Shown: positions 35,808-45,336, numbered from the stretch's first letter. The stretch: DNA of 64,000 nucleotides from Olsenella sp. KH3B4 (GCA_900111695.1 FOHD01000006.1:121471-185470), one strand, 5' to 3'. Made by a program: numbers and translations. Notes: generated by a model from the sequence alone, not told the origin.

Positions 35808-37151
35808 CTACCCCTTGGACCCGTTATGCAACGTCAGGGCCGCCTCGCCCAGTCGCAGGGTCACGCAGGTTCCCTCTCCTGGCTTGGAGATGATCTCCAC
35901 ACCGGAACCCGTGCCATAGAAGCGCTCCACGCGCTCGGCAACGTTCTTGAGGGCAATGCCGGTGCCCTTCTCCTCGCCAGAGGGCTTTGAGGCCGCGGCC
36001 AAGAGCCTGTCGGCCGTCTTCTGGTCCATGCCAAGGCCGTCGTCTGCCACTGCCACCAGCACGTCGTTGCCGTCCACGGCAACGTGGATGTCTATGTGGA
36101 GCGCGCCCTCCTCGCGCATGGCGTGGCGCACGGAGTTCTCAACAATGGGCTGCACCAGGAACGAGGGCACGGGGAGGCTCTCGCAGCCGGACTCCACGAA
36201 CTCCTCCTCCAGAATGCGGTCCTCGCCAAAGCGGGCCTTCTCGATCTTGAGGTAGCGCCGCGTCTGCTCGAGCTCGCGCGAGAGTGGGATGAGCTGGTCG
36301 GACCCCTCTAGCGTACGCCTGTAGAAAATCGAGAACTCCCTCAGGAGGTCACGCGCCTTTGTTGGGTCAGTGCGGGTAAGTGAGGCGATGGTGTTGAGCG
36401 TGTTGAAGAGGAAGTGGGGGTTGATCTGCGCCTGGAGCGCCTTGACCTCGGCACGTGCAAGAAGCTCTGCCTGGCGGTCAAGCTCGTAGGAGGAGAGCTG
36501 CGTCGAAAGCAGCTCCCCAAAGCCCTTCGCGATGGCCAGCTGGGTCCGGTCGATGTCCGTCCCGCTGTGATAGTAGAGCTTGATGGTTCCCATGGGCTCA
36601 TCCTGCACGAGGAGAGGCACGATGATGCCAAAGGTTTGTCCCGAGCGGTTCTGGACCAGACTGAAGCGGCTTGTCGTCTGGTCCCCGTCATCCATGGAGA
36701 CGAAGGTCTCCATTCGTTTGCTCTCGAGGACCTCGAGGGTGGGCACGGTATTCTCGCTTCCAACCGGCGTGCCCACGCCGTGTTTGCCTTCGTAGGCGAG
36801 AACCTTCTTGGTGTTGGTGACGGCTATGCCCACCGCCGCCGTCTCGGGCAGGAGGAGACGGCAGATGCGGGCGGCGTTGTCGGGCGTAAGACCGTGGTTG
36901 CAGCTGCGCAGCGTCTCTGAGGCAATGGCCAGAGTCCTCTCGGTTGCCTCGGCGCGCATGGTGTCCGGCACCAGGTTGATGGTACCAAATGCCACGATGA
37001 CCACGGCAAGCCCCGCACCCGCAAGCATGGAGGCCGTGACGTTACCCTCCGCGACGCCCCACGCTACAAGAAGCAGCAGGAATGCCGTCACGGCACTAAG
37101 GGCGATGTTTATGACGCTTGGCGAGAGCGAGGCCGAGTTGTCATCACTCAT
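35808..37151 (-). CDS. LytS-family sensor histidine kinase with GAF-like domain
   Basis: A 447-residue kinase. It has only two N-terminal membrane segments (about 12-33 and 41-60), not the five or six of classic LytS. A GAF-like sensor follows (about 70-215, ETAAVGIAVTNTKKVLAYEGKHG), then the His_kinase box QINPHFLFNTLNTIASL (phospho-acceptor His) and a GHKL ATPase (VENSVRHAM, DDGLGM). It overlaps the glycosyltransferase stop by eight bases and precedes the cognate LytR. Signals of the family include pyruvate (BtsS, YpdA), but the membrane part here differs, so no ligand can be claimed. Confidence 0.93.
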   Translation of the reverse strand: MSDDNSASLSPSVINIALSAVTAFLLLLVAWGVAEGNVTASMLAGAGLAVVIVAFGTINLVPDTMRAEATERTLAIASETLRSCNHGLTPDNAARICRLLLPETAAVGIAVTNTKKVLAYEGKHGVGTPVGSENTVPTLEVLESKRMETFVSMDDGDQTTSRFSLVQNRSGQTFGIIVPLLVQDEPMGTIKLYYHSGTDIDRTQLAIAKGFGELLSTQLSSYELDRQAELLARAEVKALQAQINPHFLFNTLNTIASLTRTDPTKARDLLREFSIFYRRTLEGSDQLIPLSRELEQTRRYLKIEKARFGEDRILEEEFVESGCESLPVPSFLVQPIVENSVRHAMREEGALHIDIHVAVDGNDVLVAVADDGLGMDQKTADRLLAAASKPSGEEKGTGIALKNVAERVERFYGTGSGVEIISKPGEGTCVTLRLGEAALTLHNGSKG

Positions 37152-38367
37152 GGGAGCTTCCTTTCGCGGGCGAGCCTGTACTCAGGAGCTCGCGCTGAAG
37201 GTAGCGGCTGTTCCAGACAGACGATGCGATGCTTGGCCAGATAGTTGCAAACGAGAGGTAGCACGTGGTTGCTACCTGCGCGTATCGATCCGCCTCACGG
37301 CAGCCGGTGCGCAGGATACGCAGGTAGTCTGCACGGTCGCGCCCCACAAGGGCCCGTCGGGTGGCCGTGCCCCTCACGCGCGAGCGCACCTGTGGGGTAA
37401 GCCATGGTCCCGGGTACGGCATGAGCGACTCGGGGGTGACGGTGCGCAGGTCTCGGCGCCCGTTCATGGCCTCGAGCTTGCGGTACTCGTAGAACCACCT
37501 ATAGACGTCCTGCATGAAGATGGATGGCGTAGACGCCATCTCCTCCGGAGGCTGCATGCGCACGTGCCATGTGTTGTCAAACCACACGTCGATGCCATTG
37601 GCACGCAGGTCAAGAAGGTAGTCGAGGTCTTCTCCGCGCGTTATGTAGGGGTCGAAGGGCACCCGCGTGAACGCGGAGGCGTGGATGGAGCAGCACCCGC
37701 CGCAAAGGTAGCTTGAGCGGAGAATGCGCGTTGGCGAGGTGAGGTAGCGCTTCATCATCTCGTTGAAGCCAACGTGCTTGGACCACAGCCGCTCGCACCA
37801 CTCCGTCTGGACGGGCGCGTAGGGGGAACTGCGCACGTCTACGTAGCAGCCGCTCTTTGCAAGGATGGGCAGGTCCTGGCGGGTGAGAGAGTCAAGGCCG
37901 TAGACGGCGTCGATGAGGTAGTCCTCGTTGAGCGCCACCTCGTCGTCATCAAGGAAGACCACGGCGTCGTGGCCAAAGGCCGAGGCAACCGCCAGGCCCA
38001 TGTTGCGAATGGCACCGTAGCCCCGCAGCGCAATGGGGTCGCCCTGAAGCTTGGCACTCATACCAGCGCACTGCTCCTTGACGGCTGCCGCTTCCTCGTC
38101 GCCAATGACAATGGGGTTCAGGTCCATGTGGCTTCGGCAGATGGAGTCGACGCGAGCGCGTGCCGATGCAGCGCATGATGGAGCGGCGACGAGAAGGACG
38201 ATGACGCGGTCGACGCCGCGCACCTGCTCAAGCGACGAGAGGCATATCTCGAGCTCTGGCAGCGGCTTGGTAATGGGCGTGGAGTAGTCGTAGGAGCCGC
38301 GCTCCCCCAGGAGGCCGCGAGACTTGCTCTCGGCCCAGTATGAGGGGATTACGATGACGGGATTCAC
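37144..38367 (-). CDS. Glycosyltransferase, family 2-like
   Basis: A 407-residue protein; the GTG at 38367 has GGAGG five bases upstream and gives VNPVIVIPSYW, a GT-A start. The metal-binding motif is FLDDDE, preceded by GAIRNMGLAVASAFGHDAVV. ITRGEDLDYL is a later acidic block. No membrane segment is evident. It should transfer a sugar from a nucleotide donor. It is the first gene of the LytS-LytR operon, which is unusual and hints that the sensor pair and the sugar transfer serve one envelope response. The acceptor is unknown. Confidence 0.82.
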   Translation of the reverse strand: MNPVIVIPSYWAESKSRGLLGERGSYDYSTPITKPLPELEICLSSLEQVRGVDRVIVLLVAAPSCAASARARVDSICRSHMDLNPIVIGDEEAAAVKEQCAGMSAKLQGDPIALRGYGAIRNMGLAVASAFGHDAVVFLDDDEVALNEDYLIDAVYGLDSLTRQDLPILAKSGCYVDVRSSPYAPVQTEWCERLWSKHVGFNEMMKRYLTSPTRILRSSYLCGGCCSIHASAFTRVPFDPYITRGEDLDYLLDLRANGIDVWFDNTWHVRMQPPEEMASTPSIFMQDVYRWFYEYRKLEAMNGRRDLRTVTPESLMPYPGPWLTPQVRSRVRGTATRRALVGRDRADYLRILRTGCREADRYAQVATTCYLSFATIWPSIASSVWNSRYLQRELLSTGSPAKGSSHE

Positions 38368-38626
38368 GGCTGCCTCCGTTTGCACCAGCGTTGGCCACCG
38401 CTTCGCGTGGCGGCCCCTCCATGGTACCGCACGCAAGGCCTCTAACTGACCCGGCTCACCACCTGCCCCCAATCCCCGTCACCCGCCCCCCATTCTTTAT
38501 CGGTATCCGTTAATTCCGATGCTCGCCAACAGGGCGAACGCCAGGTCTTTTTCACACATGCCGATAGAGAACGGGAAGTGGGAGTGCGGGGGGGGCGGCG
38601 GAGGCGGCGCGGAGCCGCACATGAGA

Positions 38627-38657
38627 AGAGGCCCCCGACCTTGCGGCGGGGGCCTCT
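38627..38657 (-). terminator. Terminator of the PFOR gene
   Basis: AGAGGCCCCCG (38627-38637) pairs with CGGGGGCCTCT (38647-38657), a perfect 11-bp stem, 45 bases beyond the PFOR stop on the minus strand. Confidence 0.75.
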
Positions 38658-38701
38658 CGAGCTGCACGGACTAGCCGGCAGCAGGTCTTACCTTGCAGAC
38701 A

Positions 38702-41700
38702 CTACGCGTCGGCGTACATGTCCTTGAGCTTGAGAAGGTGTGCATAGCGAGCCATTGCAGCCTCCTCGTTCTCGGCGAAGAGCTCCTCGGCACGGCCAGG
38801 GAACTCGTTGACGAGACGAGCGTAACGAGCCTCGTTCATCAGGAAGTCCTGGTAGCCGCCCTTCGGCTCCTTGGAGTCGAGCGAGAACTTCTTGCCATCG
38901 GGCGCAGAAGGATCGAAGCGGAAGAGGTTCCAGTAGCCGCAATCGACGGCACGCTTCATCTCCTCCTGGCAGTGCGTCATGCCGCCCTTCTTGATGGAGT
39001 GCATCTCGCAGGGGCTGTAGCCGATGATCAGCGACGGGCCGTTGTAGGCCTCGGCCTCGCGGATTGCCTTCAGGGTCTGCATGGTGTTGGCACCCATGGC
39101 GACCTGGGCAACGTAGATGTAGCCATAGCTCATGGCAATCTCGGCGAGAGACTTCTTCTTGGTCGTCTTGCCGGCAGCAGCAAACTGAGCGACCTGGCCG
39201 AGGTTGGACGCCTTGGACGCCTGGCCACCCGTGTTGGAGTAGACCTCGGTATCGAAGACGAAGACGTTGACGTCACGGTTCTGGGCCAGGACGTGATCAA
39301 GGCCGCCGAAGCCGATGTCATACGCCCAACCGTCGCCGCCGAAGATCCAGAAGGACTTCTTGGTGAGGTAGGACTTCTCGGCCAGGAGCTTCTCTGCCTC
39401 GGGGGTACCAGCGGCCTCGAGGGCCTTGACGAAGGCGGCAGCCGTGGTCTTGGAGGCAGCGGCATCGTTGCGAGCCTCAAGCCAGTTGGTAGCAGCGGTC
39501 TTGAGCTCGTCGGAGGCGCCGGACTCGAGCAGAGCCTCGGTCATGGCAACGACGCGGTCGCGCTCGGCCTCGTAGCCAACCTCCATACCAAAGCCGTGCT
39601 CGGCGTTGTCCTCGAACAGCGAGTTGTTCCACGCGGGACCGTGGCCCTCGGCGTTCGTGGTGTACGGGCAGGTGGCAGCGGGGTTGCCCCAGATCGAGGA
39701 GCAGCCGGTGGCGTTGGAGATGAACATGCGGTCGCCAAAGAGCTGGGTCACGAGGCGAGCGTAGCTGGTCTCGGCGCAGCCGGCGCAGGAGCCAGAGAAC
39801 TCAAGCAGCGGCTTGTGGAACTGGGACGCCTTGACGTTGGAGTCGCCGGCGAGCTCGCTCTTCTCGGTGACCTTGTTGACGGCGTAATCCCAGACCTCGG
39901 CCTGATCGGCCTCGGACTCCTGAGGCACCATCGTGAGGGCGCCGCCCTCCTTGACGTCGCTCTTGGGGCACATGGCAACGCAGTTGTAGCAGCCCATGCA
40001 GTCCAGCGGAGAGACGGCGATGGTGAACTTGTAGCCGGTGCCCTTGGGGAGCTTGAGGTCGGTCGTACGCATTGCCTCGGGGGCGGCAGCGGCCTCCTCC
40101 TCGGTCATGGCAACCGGACGGATGGTGGCGTGCGGGCACACATAGGAGCAGGTGTTGCACTGGATGCACTTCGTGGGATCCCAGCGAGGCACCATGACGG
40201 CGACGCCGCGCTTCTCGTATGCGGAGGCACCAAGCTCCCACTGGCCGTCGGCGTGATCTTCGAAGGCGGAGACGGGCAGGCTGTCGCCGTCCATCATGTC
40301 GATCGGGGTGAGCAGCTCCTTGACCTGCTTCACGATGGCCTCGCGGCCCTCAAGGGTGAGGGTGGAGGGCTCATCGGTGGCGTTGGCCCAGTCGGCAGGC
40401 ACGTCGAACTTGCGGTAGGCGGTAGCGCCAGCCTCGATGGCCTTGTGGTTGGCGTCGACGATGGCCTGGCCCTTCTTCATGTAGGACTTGGTCGCGGCGT
40501 CCTTCATGTACTTGATGGCGTCTTCGGGAGGAAGCACCTTGGCCAGCGAGAAGAACGCGGACTGAAGCACCGTGTTGGTGCGCTTGCCCATGCCGACCTT
40601 GGCGGCAAGGTCGATGGCGTCAATCAGGTAGACGTTGATGTTGTTCTGCGCGATGTAACGCTTGCCGGCGGCAGGCATCTTCTCGGCGAACTCAGCGTCA
40701 TCCCACTGGCAGTTCACGAGGAACGTGCCGCCAGGCTTGACGTCGCGGACCATCTTGAAGCCCTTGACGATGTAGCTGGGGTTGTGGCAAGCGACAAAGT
40801 CGGCCTTTGTGACGTAGTACGGCGAGCGGATGGGCGAATCGCCAAAGCGCAGGTGGCTGATGGTGACGCCGCCGGTCTTCTTGGAGTCGTACTGGAAGTA
40901 GGCCTGGACGTACTTGTCGGTGTGGTCGCCGATGATCTTGATGGAGTTCTTGTTGGCGCCAACGGTACCGTCGCCGCCGAGACCCCAGAACTTGCACTCG
41001 ATGGTGCCAGGGGCAGCAGTGTTGGGGGCGTCGGGATCCATGGGCAGCGACAGGTTGGTGACGTCGTCCACGATGCCGATGGTGAACTCCTGCTTGGGAG
41101 CATCCTTCTTGAGCTCGTCGTACACGGCGAAGGCTGCCGCGGGAGGCTCGTCCTTGGAGCCGAGGCCGTAGCGGCCGCCGATGACGGCGATGTTGGAGAG
41201 GCCGGCCTCGTAGAGAGCGGAGACGACGTCCTCGTAGAGGGGCTCGCCCACGGAGCCGGGCTCCTTGGTGCGGTCGAGGACGGCGATCTTCTTGGTGGTC
41301 TCGGGCAGGACCGCTACGAGGTGCTTGATGGAGAACGGACGATAGAGGTGAACCTCGACCAGGCCGACCTTCTCGCCCTTGGCAACCAGGTAGTCGATGA
41401 CCTCCTTGAGCGTGTCGCAGAAGGAGCCCATGCAGACCACAACGCGGTCGGCGTCGGGAGCGCCGTAGTAGTTGAACGGCTTGTAGTCCGTGCCGATGCG
41501 CTTGTTGATCTCGTCCATGTAGGCCTCAACGACGTCGGGGAGCTCGTCGTAGAGGGTGTTGCAGGCCTCGCGGTTCTGGAAGAACGTGTCGCCGTTCTCG
41601 TGGGAGCCACGGGCGTGCGGGTGCTCGGGGTTGAGCGCGTGGTCACGGAAGGCCTGGACGGCACCCATGTCGAGCATCTCGCCAAGCTCGTCGAAGTCCC

Positions 41701-42256
41701 ACGTAGCGACCTTCTGGATCTCGTGAGAGGTACGGAAGCCGTCGAAGAAGTTAACGAACGGGGTCTTGCCCTTGAGGGCAGCGAGGTGCGCGACAGGGGA
41801 AAGGTCCATGACCTGCTGAACGTTGCTCTCGCAGAGCATGGCAAAGCCGGTCTGACGGCAGGCCATGACATCGGAGTGATCGCCAAAGATGTTCAGCGAC
41901 TGCGTGGCAACGGTACGGGCGCTCACGTGGAAGACCGTGGGGAGCTGCTCGGCAGCAATCTTGTACATGTTGGGGATCATGAGGAGCAGGCCCTGAGATG
42001 CGGTATAGGTGCTCGTGAGGGCGCCTGCGCCAAGGGAGCCGTGAACGGTGCCTGCGGCGCCGGCCTCGGACTCCATCTCAACGACCTTGACCGGAGTACC
42101 AAAGACATTCTTCATGCCCTTGGCCGCCCACTGGTCGACATGGTCGGCCATGGGGCTAGACGGCGTGATCGGGTAGATGCCCGCCACCTCCGTGTAGGCA
42201 TACGACACCCAAGCCGCAGCCTCGTTGCCGTCCATCGACTTGAATTTTCTCGCCAT
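38702..42256 (-). CDS. nifJ: Pyruvate:ferredoxin (flavodoxin) oxidoreductase
   Basis: A single-chain 1184-residue enzyme that decarboxylates pyruvate to acetyl-CoA and reduces ferredoxin. The order is the pyruvate-binding N domain (NEAAAWVSYAYTEVAGIYPI), CoA/transketolase C-like domain, gamma domain, and a ferredoxin domain with CIQCNTCSYVCPHA and CMGCYNCVAMCPKS. The TPP domain follows with CAGCAETSYARL, GDGWAYDIGFGG and YSNTGGQASKA. Complete and of typical length. It indicates anaerobic fermentation. The ATG at 42256 has GAGAAGGAGA upstream. Two LytTR-like direct-repeat pairs lie in its 5' region (42383-42415 and 42569-42598). Confidence 0.97.
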   Translation of the reverse strand: MARKFKSMDGNEAAAWVSYAYTEVAGIYPITPSSPMADHVDQWAAKGMKNVFGTPVKVVEMESEAGAAGTVHGSLGAGALTSTYTASQGLLLMIPNMYKIAAEQLPTVFHVSARTVATQSLNIFGDHSDVMACRQTGFAMLCESNVQQVMDLSPVAHLAALKGKTPFVNFFDGFRTSHEIQKVATWDFDELGEMLDMGAVQAFRDHALNPEHPHARGSHENGDTFFQNREACNTLYDELPDVVEAYMDEINKRIGTDYKPFNYYGAPDADRVVVCMGSFCDTLKEVIDYLVAKGEKVGLVEVHLYRPFSIKHLVAVLPETTKKIAVLDRTKEPGSVGEPLYEDVVSALYEAGLSNIAVIGGRYGLGSKDEPPAAAFAVYDELKKDAPKQEFTIGIVDDVTNLSLPMDPDAPNTAAPGTIECKFWGLGGDGTVGANKNSIKIIGDHTDKYVQAYFQYDSKKTGGVTISHLRFGDSPIRSPYYVTKADFVACHNPSYIVKGFKMVRDVKPGGTFLVNCQWDDAEFAEKMPAAGKRYIAQNNINVYLIDAIDLAAKVGMGKRTNTVLQSAFFSLAKVLPPEDAIKYMKDAATKSYMKKGQAIVDANHKAIEAGATAYRKFDVPADWANATDEPSTLTLEGREAIVKQVKELLTPIDMMDGDSLPVSAFEDHADGQWELGASAYEKRGVAVMVPRWDPTKCIQCNTCSYVCPHATIRPVAMTEEEAAAAPEAMRTTDLKLPKGTGYKFTIAVSPLDCMGCYNCVAMCPKSDVKEGGALTMVPQESEADQAEVWDYAVNKVTEKSELAGDSNVKASQFHKPLLEFSGSCAGCAETSYARLVTQLFGDRMFISNATGCSSIWGNPAATCPYTTNAEGHGPAWNNSLFEDNAEHGFGMEVGYEAERDRVVAMTEALLESGASDELKTAATNWLEARNDAAASKTTAAAFVKALEAAGTPEAEKLLAEKSYLTKKSFWIFGGDGWAYDIGFGGLDHVLAQNRDVNVFVFDTEVYSNTGGQASKASNLGQVAQFAAAGKTTKKKSLAEIAMSYGYIYVAQVAMGANTMQTLKAIREAEAYNGPSLIIGYSPCEMHSIKKGGMTHCQEEMKRAVDCGYWNLFRFDPSAPDGKKFSLDSKEPKGGYQDFLMNEARYARLVNEFPGRAEELFAENEEAAMARYAHLLKLKDMYADA

Positions 42257-42382
42257 ATCCTCTCCTTCTCAGCAATACCGCCGTTATGGCGGAAGTTGCC
42301 AAACTTAGCGACTCGGGGACTGGCTGGCCCCGAGGCTTCTGCCTTGAAACTGCAGAGAGCAGTTACCCAGACGGTTTTTATG

Positions 42383-42415
42383 ATACCGCAACGCATCCGG
42401 CTTAATACCGCAACG
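42383..42415. promoter_or_regulatory. Direct repeats upstream of PFOR, LytTR-type geometry (pair 1)
   Basis: ATACCGCAACG occurs exactly at 42383-42393 and 42405-42415, 22 bases apart. The 9-mer ACCGCAACG is therefore separated by 13 bases, the usual geometry for LytTR regulators. A minus-strand TATCAT (-10-like) lies at its downstream edge. A partial third copy is at 42460-42470. Confidence 0.5.
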
Positions 42416-42568
42416 AGGATGTCACGAAGGACCGATTGGCGCAGTGCCCATACGGTTAAATACCCCAATCTAGCTAGGGATTCTTTGAACTGGGGCGATG
42501 CCATCCGTTGCGTAGTGCACGCCCGGCCACGGGCGCCGTCGCGTATCAGGAATTAGTCAACGCCTTTT

Positions 42569-42598
42569 ACCGTTTGCAGCAAAAATAGTACCGTCTGC
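42569..42598. promoter_or_regulatory. Direct repeats upstream of PFOR, LytTR-type geometry (pair 2)
   Basis: ACCGTTTGC (42569-42577) and ACCGTCTGC (42590-42598) are separated by 12 bases and sit just after the 3' end of the 42616 gene. The first nearly fits the LytTR half-site. The rest of the 42257-42615 gap shows no gene. Confidence 0.4.
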
Positions 42599-42615
42599 GG
42601 CATTGTGAGAGATAT

Positions 42616-43275
42616 CTACCGTTTCTTCTTTTGGGCTGCGAGAAGCCGTGCATATCCCTCTGCAAGCTTCGTACCACGTGGCCCCGTGGCATCCGAGGCG
42701 CACACGATGCCATGCTCATCGGATACGAGAAATGCTTCCTCATACTCAAGCGTACCGGCGAGAAGGGCTTGGGCTATCCCCTCCTCGCAGGCAACGGTGA
42801 TGCCCACCGTGCTGGCAAGATCGCGCACGAGCGTGACGGCACCCGAAGCCCCGTCCGAGGCGTCCATGCCGCAGACCAGGGTATCGCCACGGGTCACCCA
42901 CAACGTCTCGGGCGCAATCCCGGTCTGCTCCGCCTCTCGAGACGCCTCGAGGGCGCGGTTGGCGAGGGCCGATGCGGTGGAAGACTCCAGAGGTGCGTAC
43001 GGCCCCACCGTCATCGCCGCCTGGCCCTTGTCGTCCAGCACGAGCATAAGCACGCCATCTGGGTTGAGGGCAGAGCCGTCTTGCAGCGTCCACTCGATGT
43101 GCTGCTTTGCCCAAGCAACCAACTGGGTGGAAACCGTGCGACCGTTCACCACACGCTTTGCGAGTGCTCTTAGGTGGCGATTCTCCATGGGGAGCTTGCC
43201 AGAGGCAAGCCTCCACCGGCATACCAGGACAGGACGTCCCAGGGTAAAATCCTGCTCTGACGCGTTGTCGCTCAT
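42616..43275 (-). CDS. Aminotransferase class IV-like protein, probably degenerate or divergent
   Basis: A 219-residue protein; ATG 43275 is preceded by AAGGGTGG. The order of blocks (VTRGDTLVCGMDASDGASGAVTLV, then a helix, GITVACEEGIAQALL, EEAFLVSDEHGIV) resembles the C-terminal half of fold-type IV PLP enzymes such as aminodeoxychorismate lyase. The usual PLP Lys region (SY.K.LNY) is not visible and the protein is shorter than the 270-300 residues expected. Function is therefore unassigned. It lies upstream of PFOR on the same strand, 359 bases away, and divergent from the acetyltransferase gene. Confidence 0.65.
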   Translation of the reverse strand: MSDNASEQDFTLGRPVLVCRWRLASGKLPMENRHLRALAKRVVNGRTVSTQLVAWAKQHIEWTLQDGSALNPDGVLMLVLDDKGQAAMTVGPYAPLESSTASALANRALEASREAEQTGIAPETLWVTRGDTLVCGMDASDGASGAVTLVRDLASTVGITVACEEGIAQALLAGTLEYEEAFLVSDEHGIVCASDATGPRGTKLAEGYARLLAAQKKKR

Positions 43276-43462
43276 CGTTGCCACCCTTCCGGCGCGCATT
43301 TCTCGCACCGTGTATACCAACACCAGCCTTTCGCCGGGAGCGCCGAGAAAGAGCGCCGCGGTCTCGCAACGAGCATGGTACCCAATGCATCGTTACCAGT
43401 ACTGTGAGAAGATATGACGCCATATGCAAGAAGCTCCAAGATTCATGAGAGGGTGCAGTTAC

Positions 43463-44215
43463 ATGGCACGGCGCGAGGAACGCACGTGTGACGAGACAGG
43501 CCACCAGGCCCCCAAGCTAACGCTCGAGCAGCCAACAGACGCGACGCTGGACGAGGCTACAGAGCTGATAGGAAAGACCTGGTATCCCGACGAACCGGCC
43601 AAATGGGGTGGCGCTTGCGAGCAGATCGAGCTTGCCCACCACCTCGAGCACGCAACATATGTGCGTGTGGCCATGCTCTGCAATCGCTTTACCGGCATCG
43701 TCGCCGTTGGTCCCACGAGAGGGGCCAATGGGGCTTTGCTCGTCAGCGCAAGCGCCCTGTGGTATCGCAACCACTTGCAATCCGTCGCCCCATGGGCAGC
43801 AGGAACCCAGGACGAGGTGGCAATTGGCGTTGCCCTGGCCCCCATCACCGCTGAGATGGTCCTCACCCAGGAGCTCATCGAGCGTGGCGACGCGCGCTCT
43901 GCCTGGGAAGTCACGCTTTTGGCGGTTGACCCCGCGTGCCACGGCCACGGCATTGGGCGGGCGCTGTTTACGGATGCCCAGAACTACCTTCGTGCCCAAG
44001 GCGCGGCAGGATTCTTCCTGGCAACGGACGATGGCTGCGACTTTGGCTTTTACGATCACCTGGGGCTCGAGCGCATCGCCTCGAGGGAGGCGGCCTCTTG
44101 CCCCGGAGTACCCCAAGAAGAAGGCAGCGCGTCTTACGGCAGCACCAACAAAAAGAAGCCCTTCCGCGTGTATCTCTACGGCGCATGGCTTGGTGACCAA
44201 GACGATGTGTGCTAG
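43463..44215 (+). CDS. GNAT family N-acetyltransferase
   Basis: About 250 residues. I chose the ATG at 43463 (GAGAGGG about nine bases upstream); two in-frame ATGs lie further out. Residues about 115-180 hold the acetyl-CoA-binding signature VTLLAVDPACHGHGIGRALF, followed by FFLATDDGCDFGFYDHLG, the typical GNAT C-terminal strand and loop. The N-terminal part (about 1-110) is divergent. Substrate unknown. It overlaps the GluQRS start by 11 bases, so the two are translated together. Confidence 0.82.
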   Translation: MARREERTCDETGHQAPKLTLEQPTDATLDEATELIGKTWYPDEPAKWGGACEQIELAHHLEHATYVRVAMLCNRFTGIVAVGPTRGANGALLVSASALWYRNHLQSVAPWAAGTQDEVAIGVALAPITAEMVLTQELIERGDARSAWEVTLLAVDPACHGHGIGRALFTDAQNYLRAQGAAGFFLATDDGCDFGFYDHLGLERIASREAASCPGVPQEEGSASYGSTNKKKPFRVYLYGAWLGDQDDVC

Positions 44216-45263
44216 CACGACAAACCCCCGCACCGCAAACACTGCAGCCCCGCTTGGCTCTAACGCCGGTCGGGCAAACGACCAGGTGATAGGGCGCTTT
44301 GCGCCCACGCCGTCTGGTCGCATGCATCTGGGCAATGTCTTCTCGGCACTTATGGCATGGCTCGCCGCGAGAAGCGCCGGCGGACGCATGATCCTGAGGA
44401 TAGAGGACCTTGACCCCAGGGCACAGGACCGCACGGTTGCCAACCTTCTGATGAATGACCTTGCCTGGCTTGGGCTCAACTGGGACGAGGGTCCCTACTT
44501 CCAAAGCGAGCGCGGGGACCTTTACGCCGAGGCCATTGAGCGCCTTGGTTCGCAGGGCCTCACCTACCCGTGCTTCTGCACGCGCTCCGAGTTGCATGCC
44601 GCAACCGCGCCGCATGCCTCCGACGGCACCTATGTGTACCAGGGTACTTGCAGGAATCTCTCCCCAGAGGAGGTTGCTCGCAAATCCAAGCTTCGACCAC
44701 CCGCCACCAGGCTGCGCGTTCCAGGTGAAGGGGACCCCATGGGCACCATCTCTTTTTACGATATGGTCTATGGACCCTGCAGCGAGATACTTGCGCGAGA
44801 GTGTGGGGACTTTCTGGTTCGCAGAAGCGATGGCGTGGTAGCCTACCAGCTCGCTGTTGTTGTCGATGACGCACTCATGGGGGTGACTCAGGTGGTGCGC
44901 GGCCATGACCTCCTTGGCTCCGTGCCCCGCCAGATGTATCTCCAGCGTCAGCTGGGGCTTAGAACCCCCTCCTACGCGCATGTCCCCCTTCTTATAGACC
45001 CGGATGGGAGGCGCCTCTCCAAGCGGGATCATGACCTTGACCTGGGGATTATTCGTGATGAAGGCCGCACGGCCCGCCAGGTGATCGGTTTTCTCGCCTC
45101 GCTTGTTGGGCTTGCGGAGAAAGGCGAGGAGGTCTCGGCAGACGAGTTGGTGCCACGCTTCTCTTGGGACATGCTTCGCGAGCACCGCAGCGATATTGTG
45201 ATGGATCATGGAGCGTTCCCTCCCTCCACGAATGCTTTGCGTGAGGAGATGGGGAACGGCTGA
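44205..45263 (+). CDS. gluQ: Glutamyl-queuosine tRNA(Asp) synthetase
   Basis: A 352-residue class I synthetase-like enzyme that attaches glutamate to queuosine at position 34 of tRNA-Asp. FAPTPSGRMHLGN contains the HIGH-type motif and LSKRDHDL the KMSKS-type motif. The zinc site is CFCTRSEL...YQGTC. The anticodon-binding domain of GluRS is absent, as in GluQRS. I chose the ATG at 44205 (MCAS...), overlapping the acetyltransferase stop; an approximately 25-residue Ala/Asn-rich extension precedes the conserved core, so a later start is possible. Confidence 0.9.
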   Translation: MCASTTNPRTANTAAPLGSNAGRANDQVIGRFAPTPSGRMHLGNVFSALMAWLAARSAGGRMILRIEDLDPRAQDRTVANLLMNDLAWLGLNWDEGPYFQSERGDLYAEAIERLGSQGLTYPCFCTRSELHAATAPHASDGTYVYQGTCRNLSPEEVARKSKLRPPATRLRVPGEGDPMGTISFYDMVYGPCSEILARECGDFLVRRSDGVVAYQLAVVVDDALMGVTQVVRGHDLLGSVPRQMYLQRQLGLRTPSYAHVPLLIDPDGRRLSKRDHDLDLGIIRDEGRTARQVIGFLASLVGLAEKGEEVSADELVPRFSWDMLREHRSDIVMDHGAFPPSTNALREEMGNG

Positions 45264-45336
45264 GGAACTCTCCATCTCGTAAAACTGGGTTGTAGCGACC
45301 TGGCTTTGTGGGGTATCATGCTTGGGCACAACGTTC

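Noticed and set aside
38693-42556. Plus-strand open frame of 1287 codons
   Set aside because: Antisense shadow of PFOR, caused by high-GC codon bias. It lacks any motif; PFOR motifs are complete on the other strand.
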